Position numbers and translations under genes: made by a program. Shown here in pieces: positions 1 through 9,370 of a DNA stretch of 23,233 bases; positions within the stretch are counted from its first letter, which is position 1, and every line of letters begins with the position of its first letter. The notes below the pieces were generated by a model, which searched no databases, had not been told where the DNA came from, and saw nothing but the letters and a program-made list of their open reading frames with translations. The DNA comes from Glomus cerebriforme (taxonomy: Eukaryota; Glomeromycota; Glomeromycetes; Glomerales; Glomeraceae), in contig QKYT01000208.1 in NCBI GenBank assembly GCA_003550305.1, positions 149,258 through 172,490 on the forward strand. Direction: 5' to 3'.

Positions 1-49
1 ATATTATAAATCACAAATGAATTAATGGTAACAAAAGAAGCAAAATTAC

Positions 50-698
50 CAAATCACCATGCACAATTCCTTTATCATGTAAATGTGATACAACACAAGT
101 TAACTGATATGCTAATTTGTATTTGTCTTCCCAAGTAAGATTTTCAAAGGTTTCTTTTATATAGTTTTGAAGAGAATTACCATAGACATACTCCATTACT
201 AATAAATATTTCTTCAATTGTGAATTTAGACTTTCTAATTTAAGAAATAAATTAATTTTATTAATTTTTACAAATTCAAATGAATAAAATAAAACTTTAA
301 AATATTTTATACCTTTTGCTGTAATCCCATATAAGTGAATAATATTGTTATGAAAGTCAACTTTACGTTGAAGTTCAAACTAAATTATATATGGTTAACT
401 CAATAATAAAGAATATAAAACCAAAAAAAAAAAATGACAAAGATATAACTTTTATAATTACTTCATGTAGGATTTCTTTAACAGTAAGATTATTAAAATT
501 CAAAAAAGATTTTAATGCAAAACATTGTTCTGAATTTTTCCAATTCGCACGATAAACTTTCTCAAAGGAATTATTTCCAATTTTTTCAATATTAGTAAAA
601 TGTTTATAATCATAATATTTAATATGATTCTTAGAAATAGCTTCTTCAATCCATTCATTTGGATTTTTGTCATCTTGCAATTTAATTTTATCGTACAT
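50..698 (-). CDS. TKL-type kinase-Sel1 gene A, 5' part (cut by window edge)
   Basis: Start codon at 698. Three exons are visible: exon 1 at 462-698 (79 codons), exon 2 at 313-379 and exon 3 at 50-234. They have the same lengths (237, 67 and 185 bp) and splice phases as in the complete copies of the array. Each donor is GT after a G or A, and each acceptor ends in TTTAG or ATTAG. Exon 1 encodes the kinase N-lobe with the loop IGNNSFEKV and the lysine in FALKS. Exon 2 encodes the end of helix C and HNNIIHLYG. Exon 3 runs from the hinge (LLVMEYV) to the catalytic-loop start VHGDL. Intron 3 continues past position 1, so the activation segment and Sel1 exon lie outside the window. Exon 1 carries a ten-residue N-terminal stretch that B lacks. 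By homology to the neighbours the product would be a cytosolic kinase with Sel1 repeats. Whether the rest is intact cannot be told. Confidence 0.8.
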
Positions 699-798
699 TA
701 GAAAATAATTACTACTGCGGAAAGTAATAATTGTAATGAAGAAAGAAGGTAGAAATCTTTGTTTATTTTGGTTTGGTCGAGTTTAAATTAATTTAATT

Positions 799-840
799 TG
801 TGCTTATTGGTGTAACAATTACACAATTGCATTGATCGCC
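799..840 (-). promoter_or_regulatory. CCAAT-box promoter block of gene A
   Basis: On the minus strand this block reads GGCGATCAAT, then TTGTTACACCAATAAGC, ending about 100 bp before the start codon of A. The CCAAT core is at 806-810. Nearly the same block precedes B, D, E and F, while the flanking bases vary more. CCAAT boxes bind the HAP/NF-Y complex in fungi. A promoter role is inferred from conservation and position. Confidence 0.55.
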
Positions 841-1786
841 ATTTAATTTTTATACTTATCTATTAAAAAAAAAATTTTTTTCAACAAAGTGGCTCAGTTG
901 CTAATGCTTTACATGCTACGATGTAATTTTTGTAAATTTAAGTTATTTTTTGACAATAATAAACATATTCATTAGTACTTATTCTTAGTTTAGAATAATT
1001 AATATTGATCATAATTTTCTTTAAAAATCACGCAATTAAAATTAACTATGAAAATCTGTTGTCAACACAATAATTGGATATATTTTAAATATTATCCCTT
1101 TTACCGGCCATTTAAACTATATGTTAATTGACAATATTTAAGCAATTAAGAAATGTTTAATCAAAAGTATTACTATTTAACTTAAAATTTAAGAGAAAGT
1201 ACAGAATATAGAAATCTTTTATATTATCTGCCTAATTGAAATTTGTATCCAAATACACGCTAAAATATGCAATGACTTCATATATTTTTACATACAGTTT
1301 ATACGTAAATTTCAGACGATTTATTTTTTAATATGACATTATTTTACACAACATAAAACTTACAAACAATTTTTTTTTTGACAATTTAATCTTATAGTGA
1401 TTAGGATTTAAAAATGTTTAAAATAGGGTTCACAAACAGTTTAGTTTTTTTTTCATATTAGATTCTTATTAATAACTGATATGAAAGATTAATTGCTATT
1501 TATATACATCGAAATTATTCATTAGAATAGTTCAGTTATAGTTCGGGGGTTTTTAATATATTCAATAATACAATTACCAGGATTATGATTATAATAATTA
1601 CCAGACAAATAATTTTTGTTTAACAAAATTTATAAGTGAAAATAAATCTTTATTTAAAATATATAGTATAAAAACCTTTTCAAAAACTCAAAAACACATT
1701 TACACAATCTATAATTTATATTAAATATTGATATTGAAATTAAGAATAAAACTATTCATATAATAAATATTAAACAAAAAAAGTTA
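841..1786. repeat. Array spacer between A and B
   Basis: No gene seen. From about 880 to 1640 this spacer is homologous to those at 8260-9250, 11690-12840 (with insertions) and 15200-15870. Shared landmarks are a CTTATTCTTAGTTTAGAAT block (near 980), a CCTTTTACCGGCCATTTAAAC block (near 1097) and an AATTACCAGACAAATAAT block (near 1598). The spacer was therefore duplicated together with the gene. It is very AT-rich with many poly-T tracts and has no open frame of note. Confidence 0.65.
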
Positions 1787-3798
1787 TTATATATTTGAGA
1801 GTTCTGCTAATTTGTCTTGAGAAACTTCATCTCCTTGTTCAGCAGCTTTTTTATACCAGTAAATTGCCTGATCGATATTTTTTTTAATTCCATCTCCATT
1901 TTCATACATAGTAGCCAGGTTATACTGAGCTAAATCACTTCCCAAATTTGCTGCCATAAAAAATAATTCAAATGCCTTTTGTTTATTAATATTAGTTCCA
2001 GTTCCATCATCATAACAAACTCCTAAATTATTTATTCCGTTTAAATTTTCTAAATCTGCTGCTTTTTGATATAATTCAAATGCTTTTGGTATATTAACAT
2101 CAGTTCCGATTCCTTTATTATAACAGTATCCTAATCTATTTATTCCACCTGGATGTTCTTCTTCCGCTAATTTTTTAGATAATTCAAAAGCTTTATTATA
2201 ATTTTTTTCATCATCTTTTCCGTAAATATATATATGAGAAATATCAAGTTTGGCAGCATTATTTTCCAATTCTACTGCTTTTTGAAATAAATTAATCGCC
2301 AATTTCCTGTTAACATTAGTTCCAATTCCATGGAAATTCAAATATCCAAGTAAATAAATAGAATTAGATGAATTATCTTGATTATTTAAAAGCCAATTAT
2401 AGATTTCTTGTAAATATATCTTATGATGATTAATGAAGTCAAAAAAATACTTCTTTCTTAATATTTCATCTTTCCCTTCATTTGCTGCCTTAAAAATAAG
2501 TTTAACCAATTCATCAATTATAATACTTAAATCTTCTTCAAATATATTTTCATTAATATTTTGAATTGTAGGCTCCATTTCATTTATATCCGCCTTACGA
2601 AAGTTTTGAGAAATCAATTCATAATTATTTATCTGAGCCTTTGCAATAATTGCTTTTAATTTAGCAACTACTTGATTCATAGTTGGTCTATTATATGGTT
2701 CATGATTCCAACATTCTAAATGCAAAAAAAATAAGAAAAATAAGATAATTAATAATGATACAGTATCATAAATTAAAAATCACGGTTATACTCATTACCT
2801 ATATAAAGATCAGAATAATCGGTAGGAGTATTTGAAATGACCGTTTCTCTGTAACCTTGTAAAATTTGTATAATTAAATCAACATTAAATGATTTATTTT
2901 TAAATGGTGGTTGACCACTTGATATCTCCCATAAAAGCATTCCAATACTGTAAACATCGTTCTTTTTATTTAATAAGTACGGTTGAATTAAATCGTTACT
3001 ATTAAACTTTTTTGGATCAATATAAGGGATTCTATTAAGTAAATTTGATTCTTGTTCAAATAACATTTTGATTCTTTTTGTTAATCCAAGGTCGGCTAAT
3101 TTGATAGTATTTTGATGAATTAATATATTACCAGAGTGCTATTATAAATGAAAATTAAAGTTATTGTAAATCACGAATAAATTAACGATAACAAGAGAAT
3201 ATTACCAAATCGTCATGCACAATTCCTTTATCGTGTAAACGTGATACAACACAAGTTAACTGATATGCTAATTTGTATTTGTCTTCCCAAGTAAGATTTT
3301 TAAAGGTTTCTTTTAAATAGTTTTGAAGAGAATTATAATCGACATACTCCATTACTAATAAATATTTCTTCAATTGATCATTTTTACTTTCTAATTTGAG
3401 AAGAAAAATTAGCTTTATTAATTATTCAAATAAATAAAAAAAAATATTTTATACCTTTTGTTGTAATTCCGTATAAGCGAATAATATTATTATGAAAATT
3501 AATTTTACGATGAAGTTCAAACTAAATAATATATGTTAATAATAAAACATATAGAACTAAACAAAATGATGAACATTACTTTAATAATTACCTCACGTAT
3601 GATTTCTTTTACAGTAACATTATCAAAATTCAAAAAAGATTTTAATGCAAAGCATTGTTCCGAATTTTTCCAATTTGCACGATAAACTTTCTCAAAGGAA
3701 TTATTTCCAATTTTTTCAATATTAGTGAAATGTTTATAATCATAATATTTGATATGATTTTTAGAAATGACTTCTTCAATCCATTTATTTTCAGACAT
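1787..3798 (-). CDS. TKL-type kinase-Sel1 protein B (575 aa, five Sel1 repeats)
   Basis: Five exons join without a frame break: 3592-3798, 3455-3521, 3206-3390, 2799-3138 and 1787-2715, giving 575 codons plus TAA. Kinase features are a degenerate glycine loop IGNNSFEKV, lysine 53 in FALKS, a hinge LLVMEYV, a catalytic loop HDDLHSGN (150-157), DLG in place of DFG (169-171), PYIDPKKF at the APE position, and KNDVYSIGMLLWE (helix F aspartate). Intron 4 separates YIG from ECWNHEPYNRP. A helical linker of about 85 residues follows, then five Sel1 repeats, each with the pattern LGxxYxxGxGTxxNxxKAxELxxKAA, and a short final LAEL. Sel1 repeats form alpha-solenoids that bind partner proteins. Compared with D and F, B lacks one 36-residue repeat (the GNSQGLANLGW unit) and has a shorter N-terminus. 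It has HDD where the others have HGD. The catalytic aspartate is kept, so activity remains possible despite the poor glycine loop. Substrate unknown. Confidence 0.85.
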
Positions 3799-3889
3799 TG
3801 AAAAACAATTACAACTGCGGAGTTGTAAAATAAAGAAAAAGAGGAGGAATTTTTTGTTTTATCTATTTTTAGAAGTTTTTAAATTAATT

Positions 3890-3952
3890 TCGGCGCTTAT
3901 TGGTGTAACAATCATCATCGTACGATCGTACAATGATGTACATTGATCACCA
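3890..3952 (-). promoter_or_regulatory. CCAAT-box promoter block of gene B with palindromic insert
   Basis: The CCAAT core is at 3899-3903 on the minus strand, about 100 bp upstream of the start codon. Between the TTGTTACACCAAT segment and the GGTGATCAATG segment, B has extra sequence absent from A, D and E. It includes the exact 12-bp palindrome GTACGATCGTAC (3920-3931), inside a 24-bp near-palindrome (3914-3937). It could be a dimeric factor site or a small insertion scar. Confidence 0.5.
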
Positions 3953-4179
3953 GAATAAAAAAAATTATTTATTCATTATTTTAATTTATTACGTTATGAC
4001 AATTTCTGTATCCACGCATTTTATTTTAAAAAAATTTATAATTACATTAATCAATTACTTGTATATATTAGAAACTATAAGTATCTTTTTTTAAAATAAA
4101 ATACTACAATTTAGTAGTATTTAATGTAAAACTAAAGGCGATATGAAACATGGGGTATATAACAAACATGTAGTGTATG

Positions 4180-4470
4180 AGGACTCCCGAAATATGCATA
4201 CAGAGGTCAGGTCCAGCAAAAAAAAATTTACTATTAGTTGTACGCATTTTTTCAGGGCCGGAATTACGGTAATGACAGTCAGTTACTAAAATAAGTAATA
4301 AATTTCTGGCTGGAATTATCAGAAATTATCCAAACAAGGAAAAATCTACATGATTTTTTTATATATATTTCGGGGTCCTGGTGTATGTATTGTATCCATA
4401 CTAAATCGCAAGGCGTGAAATCCTATTTGTCACTATTATTCGTCACATAGATAATTCCGTAATGCCGGCC
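4180..4470 (+). mobile_element. GGCCGG-ended dispersed repeat, copy 1
   Basis: Matches the reverse complement of 11874-12151 in several blocks: an AGGAC-start, TTTACTATTAG, CGCATTTTTTCAGGGCCGGAATTA, CAGTTACTAAAA, GAAATCCTATTT and the end CCGGCC. GGCCGGAATTACGG (4256-4269) is inverted at the other end as CCGTAATGCCGGCC (4457-4470). Within it, AGGACTCCCGAAATAT (4180-4195) is inverted as ATATTTCGGGGTCCT (4365-4379). Those ends are flanked by GTGTATG on both sides (4173-4179 and 4381-4387), which could be a target duplication of a nested insertion. No coding capacity, so a MITE-like non-autonomous element is the best reading. Confidence 0.5.
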
Positions 4471-5249
4471 AAAAAGTCACGTGGGGTGAAATTTTATGGC
4501 GATACTGGAGTAAATGTCTTTAATTTGACGCATGTAGCTCATGAAATCCAATCCCTAGTTATAAAAGCCTCGCTTATTTTTTCTTGTACTTCTTTTCTTC
4601 CCATTCTGTTATTACTGTTAGTTGCACACATTCTAATTTTACCTAATTCTATCTTAGCTAGATTCTCAGTTCTAGCTTAGCTTTTCCTATAAATGATTTT
4701 TCTTTTTTGACACTGTGAGAAAAGTTTTCTAACTTTCTAGATTTTTAGAGGATTTTTTTTCCCAAACTTTTAATTTTCTATTTTTTTTTTCGTAATTTTT
4801 CTCAATTATTCATTTTTAGCTTCTTGTCCTCACACAAATGCAATTTACAAGAGCGATATGGAAGTTTGTTTTTATAAGTTTGTAATGGATAACTTTATTA
4901 AGATAAGTCCTCTCCTATCCCTCCTATTTATATAAAATACATTTCATTTAAAAATATAATAAATAATTAAAATATAAATAACTATATGTAATATATGTGA
5001 CGCGTCCGCACCCTCAAAAATTTTTAATTTTTAAAATCTGTTGAAAACTTTTCCTAAATGATATAATAATAAAATAATAATAAATATACCAATAATATCT
5101 AATATTGTATCATAATAATTGGCTGAGGTGGCTACGCTCAGTCATTTAATTTCTTCTAGTGAGAAATACTTTTATAGATCAAATTTAGCAAAACTGTATC
5201 TCTAATTTTTCATCTTTTATATTTTCTGGATATATCCCTTATCAACTTG

Positions 5250-5645
5250 TCAATAATCCCTTATATGTATATGATAATATACTTCTTCCCAATATTTTAT
5301 TCTTCGTGATACTTTTTCTCTACCATACTTTACTATATTTATTTTACAATGCCTTATTCTTTGTAATGCTTTTCGTTTTATACCATCTTCTAACATTTTC
5401 ATTTCTTCTGAAATCTCATCTTGTTGTTTTGTATTTTCTGCTTTTTTATTTTCTACTACTTTTATAATTATTTTATACTTTTTATCATCTTCAACTGTCC
5501 TACACCTTTCTAATTTTTCCTCATATTCCTTTATAGTCTCATCAAGGTCTTCCATTTCTTCCTCTAAATATATCCGTTTGTTCTTTAGTTCTTTTAATGC
5601 CGTAATTTTATCTTTTAATTCTTGTATCAAGGACATCTCTAGCAC
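5250..5645 (-). CDS. Hypothetical coiled-coil protein (131 aa)
   Basis: Not recognised. The open frame encodes 131 residues starting MLEMSL; the fourth residue is also a possible start. Residues 5-95 are almost entirely Leu, Ile, Glu, Lys and Asp with heptad spacing, as in a coiled coil. Residues 100-131 are basic and aromatic. The frame is unusually long for this AT-rich non-array segment, and its charged composition is not what random AT-rich sequence gives. There is no signal peptide or membrane segment. It could be one exon of a longer gene, a remnant of a mobile element, or a small real gene. It has no relation to the array copies around it. Confidence 0.35.
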   Translation of the reverse strand: MLEMSLIQELKDKITALKELKNKRIYLEEEMEDLDETIKEYEEKLERCRTVEDDKKYKIIIKVVENKKAENTKQQDEISEEMKMLEDGIKRKALQRIRHCKINIVKYGREKVSRRIKYWEEVYYHIHIRDY

Positions 5646-6038
5646 TTTTCCTTGAAATTCTTTTACAAGCTTCCGTTTTCAAGCAGACAATTTAATGATT
5701 TCTAAAATTTGTATAATATAATAATATAAAAAAAGATAAGGCATCAATATTTTAAAATTTAGAAAAAAAAAAAATTTATGAATAATATGAACCGACAAAA
5801 ATATTTATTTATACTAGAAAATTTCTATTTTCCTTCCTATTTTGTATGCAGCATCTAGTGTAACTTTAAACCAGAAAGACTTACTGCACATAGTTCGGAT
5901 GTAATTTCTTTTTAGCTGATATTTGGGACAGTTATTTGTTAGAAAGAACAAATTGAATTTTAATCTGTATTATTGTTGGAGGAACCTAAATCTATGGAAA
6001 ATTATTCGTTTTATACACAGTTAAATTACGCAAATCAA

Positions 6039-6203
6039 TTAACATTTTAAGATACAAAAGAATATTTCATGTATTAATGTACAACCTGGGGGATAAACAT
6101 TAATGTTGAGACTGCAAGATAAATGACAAACATTACACAAATTTCTTAACATTTTAGGACACAAAAGCAATATTTCATGTACAACATAGAAATGTTGTAC
6201 ATG
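6039..6203. repeat. Local direct duplication with hairpin
   Basis: The segment TTAACATTTTAAGATACAAAAG...TATTTCATGTA (6039-6085) recurs at 6146-6186 with a few changes. The second copy runs into an exact inverted repeat, CATGTACAACAT (6176-6187) and ATGTTGTACATG (6192-6203), with a 4-base loop. The first copy has only the AATGTACAAC half (6077-6086). Confidence 0.6.
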
Positions 6204-6526
6204 ATTACATAATGATGTCCGAATTCATACGTGGAACAGTACATTGTCCAAATTAACTATTAATAACTTGAGGGAGACGTTAGCTATGAAGTACAATCAG
6301 ACTAACACGCAATAGTATGATAAAGACAAAGTTTATAACAATATAAATACGGGTAATCAAGTTTATAATTAAAGATTAGAGAGGATAATTCTTTATTTGT
6401 AATAATTCACAAATACAGAACTCACTATTGAGTCCTTAAGAAAAATACAAGGATATTTATATAAAATTAATTATATATAAGTTAATAATTATAATAATTA
6501 TAACTATAATAAAGAAAATAAATCTA

Positions 6527-7510
6527 ATTTATCTTTAAATGGTGGTTGACCACTTGATATTTCCATAAAAGCATTCCAATACTGTAAACATCACTCTTTT
6601 ATTTAATATATATGGTTGAATTAAGTCGTTACTATCAATAAACTTTTTGGATCAATATGTGGCACTATATCAAGTAAGCTTGATTCTTTTTCAGATAACT
6701 CTTTGATTCTTTTTGTTAATCCAAGGTCGGTTAATTTGATAGTATTTTGGTAAACTAATATGTTACTAAAATGCTATTATAAAATAAAAAATTATGAGTA
6801 AACCTTAATATTAATATAAATCATAAATGAATTAGCATTAACAAAGAATTAAAATTACCAAATCAGCATGTACAATTCCTTTATCATGTAAATATGATAC
6901 AACGCAAGTTAACTGATATGCTAATTTGTATTTGTCTTCCCAAGTAATATTTTCAAAGTTTCTTTTAAATAGTTTTGAAGAGAATTACTATGGACATACT
7001 CCATTACTAATAAATATTTCTTCAATTGAGAATTTGACTTTCTAATTTGAAAAGAAATAAATTAGCTTTATCAATTTTACAAATTCAAATAACTAAAATA
7101 AAAATTTAAAATATCTTAAACCTTTTGCTTTAATTCCACATAAGCGAATAATATTATTATGAAAGTCAACTTTACGTCGAAGTTCAAACTAAATTATATA
7201 TGTTAAACTAAATTATAAAAGAACATAAATCTAAAAAAAAAAAAAAATTGACAAACATATTACTTTTATAATTACCTCATGTATTATTTCTTTAGCATCA
7301 AGATTATCAAAATTCAAAAAAAGATTTTAACACAAACATCGTTCTGAATTTTTCCAATTTGCACGATAAACTTTCTCAAAGGAATTATTTTTTATCTTTT
7401 CAATCCTAATAAAATGTTTATATTCATAATATTCAATATGATTTTTAAAAATAACTTCTTCAATAGTTCAATGGATTTTTGTCAGCTTGCAAATTAATTT
7501 TATCAGACAT
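6527..7510 (-). pseudogene. Kinase-Sel1 pseudogene C, lacking the Sel1 exon
   Basis: Exons 1-4 of the array gene are recognisable at 7276-7510, 7122-7188, 6859-7041 and 6527-6773 with splice sites largely kept. Exon 1 has an early frameshift (a stop after CCATTGAACTAT) and a compensated deletion/insertion that puts TAA where the catalytic-lysine segment should be. Exon 3 is two bases short (183 instead of 185), with single-base losses near AAAGTCAAATTC and in the CAAAG/TTTC run. Exon 4 has further single-base losses (GATATTTCCATAAAA, CTTTTTGGATC). The catalytic loop reads HADL instead of HGDL. Homology stops at about 6527, in the codons after PPFK. The rest of exon 4, intron 4 and the whole Sel1 exon are missing, replaced by unrelated sequence. 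The upstream CCAAT box is also lost (ACAAAT instead). Confidence 0.85.
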
Positions 7511-9370
7511 TGGAAAATAATTACTAATGCGGAAAGTAATAATTGTAATGAAAAAAAAAGACAGAACCTATCTTGGTTTAACGTTAAAGTCTAATTTGTG
7601 CTTATTTGTGTTTCATTGATCAAAAAATTTTTCATACTTAGATTACCCGCTGTATAAATAATTATGAAATGTATAACATATGCGTCTGTGTCTGATCTAT
7701 TCCATATTTTTTTTTATAGAATGAAATAGGTTCAGGCGAAATGAAATGGCGTACTGCGGTGAACTGGTAGGTGGCGTGATTATTAATTAACATATTGATT
7801 TTTTTTTTTTTGTAATTGAGATAATTTTTTATAAATCAGATATCTAAATGAACCTTAATTTTTTTTGATAAATCGCATGAAAAATTTTATATAGGCAGTT
7901 TTTCACTATTTGCATATTAAAGTTCTTATACTATGCGAGAATCATCAAGACTTTCAGATCAAAAATATAGTTTATAGTGAAGTCATTCAAAGTATTTAAC
8001 GACATAAATTGTAAACATAATTTATATATCATTTTAATGTAGTCAATATATATATATTTTTTTTACTTGGCATTGACATCAATATTAGCTTATAAATTTC
8101 TAATTATAAACAAATAAAAACTTTAAGACACCTATTGATACCATGTGAGATCTAATTTCCTGAATATAAATCAGAATGTTTTTTTATGTACTGTATTTAC
8201 TATATTAGTTTAAGCTCATTGAAGCAATGGATTACGCTAATTTTCTATTAAAAAATTTTTAACAAAGCGGCGCAGCGTCGATGCTTTATATATTCTAATT
8301 TTTCTATGATATAATTTTAGTAAATTTAAGTTTTTTTTTAATAATGATAAAGCATAATCATTAGTACTTATTCTTAGTTTAGAATTATTAATACTGATCT
8401 TAATTTTCTTTAAAAATAACGCAATTGAAATTAATTATGAATACAAGATTTTGATGGTATCCAACAGTTAAACTCGCTATAAAATATTATAGTAACTTAG
8501 GCTTATAATCAACTCAATCTTCGGATATTTCAAATATCATCCTGTCACCAGCCATTTAGACTGTATGTTCATTGAAAATATTTAAATAATTAAGACATGT
8601 TTAATTAAAAGTATTACTATTTGACTTAAAAATAAAAGATTTCTATATTTGTACTTTCTCTCAAATTTTATCCACCTAAAAAAAATTATATCCAGATATA
8701 TACTAAAATATGCAACAAATTATGTAAAATTGCATGTAAAAATATATGAAATTACATAAATTTTCAGACATTCTATTTTTTTCAATATGGTGTTATTTTT
8801 ATACAGTTGCACTATAATTTATACAAGATAACTTACAAGCAAATTTCTTTGACAATTCAATTACAAAATTCAGCATTTAATTCAGTTGCTTCATATATTG
8901 TAAACCAAATATAAGTTGTATCAGGGTTTGGAAGTTTATAAGTATTTAAGAAATGACAGTATGCCTTATTATGAAGATTTGGTTCTCAATCTTAGAGTGA
9001 TTAGTTGTTTAAAAACAGGATTTTCAAACAGTAGAGTTCTTTTCGCGATATAAATTCCCTATTTATACTTGAAATGAAAGGTCAATTGTTGCTCATGTTA
9101 ATCAAAATTATTCATTAGCTTTGGTCACAGTTCAGTTTTGTCATTGGCAATAATATAATTACTAGGATTATGATTATAGGATAATTACTGGACAAATAAT
9201 TTTATTCAAAAATTTTTACAAGTGAAAATCTTGATGAAATATAAATATAAAAAAGGTTTTATATATTTTAAATAAATATCTCACAGAATTCACATTTGCA
9301 CAATTTGTAATATATACTAAATATTGATATTTGAAATTAAAAATAAAACTGATTTATAAACAAAAAGTTA
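7511..9370. repeat. Array spacer between C and D
   Basis: No gene seen. About 7595-7620 is a decayed form of the promoter block. About 8260-9250 is homologous to the A-B and E-F spacers (CTTATTCTTAGTTTAGAAT near 8370, CACCAGCCATTTAGACTG near 8547, AATTACTGGACAAATAAT near 9183). The segment 7630-8250 has no counterpart elsewhere in the array and shows no open frame or terminal repeats that I could recognise. Confidence 0.55.

Larger units (their letters stand above)
3953..6526. other. Non-array insert between B and pseudogene C
   Basis: This stretch of about 2.6 kb does not resemble the spacers that precede A, C, D and E. It contains the GGCCGG-ended repeat (about 4180-4470), a GC-richer spot (GTGACGCGTCCGCACCCTC near 4997), one coiled-coil reading frame (5250-5645), and a locally duplicated segment with a hairpin (6039-6203). 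A segment from about 5975 begins TGTTGGAGGAACC and holds TATAAATACGGG near 6345, weakly reminiscent of a Copia-type LTR. No matching 3' end or target duplication was found. Otherwise only AT-rich sequence is seen. Confidence 0.5.

Noticed and set aside
375..461. Hydrophobic tails on the first-exon frames (for example SLSFFFFGFIFFII in A and similar ones in B, D, E and F)
   Set aside because: These are read-through of intron 1, whose T-rich sequence encodes Phe/Leu/Ile. The GTAATT donor and the in-frame continuation in exon 2 show they are not membrane anchors.
4462..4680. Plus-strand 72-codon frame starting MPAKKSRGVK
   Set aside because: It begins inside the end of the dispersed repeat, has no recognisable domain and no supporting neighbours; probably chance.
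5975..6420. Possible Copia-type LTR (starts TGTTGGAGGAACC, TATAAATACGGG inside)
   Set aside because: No matching second LTR, primer-binding site, defined CA end or target duplication could be found, so it is mentioned only in the regional note.
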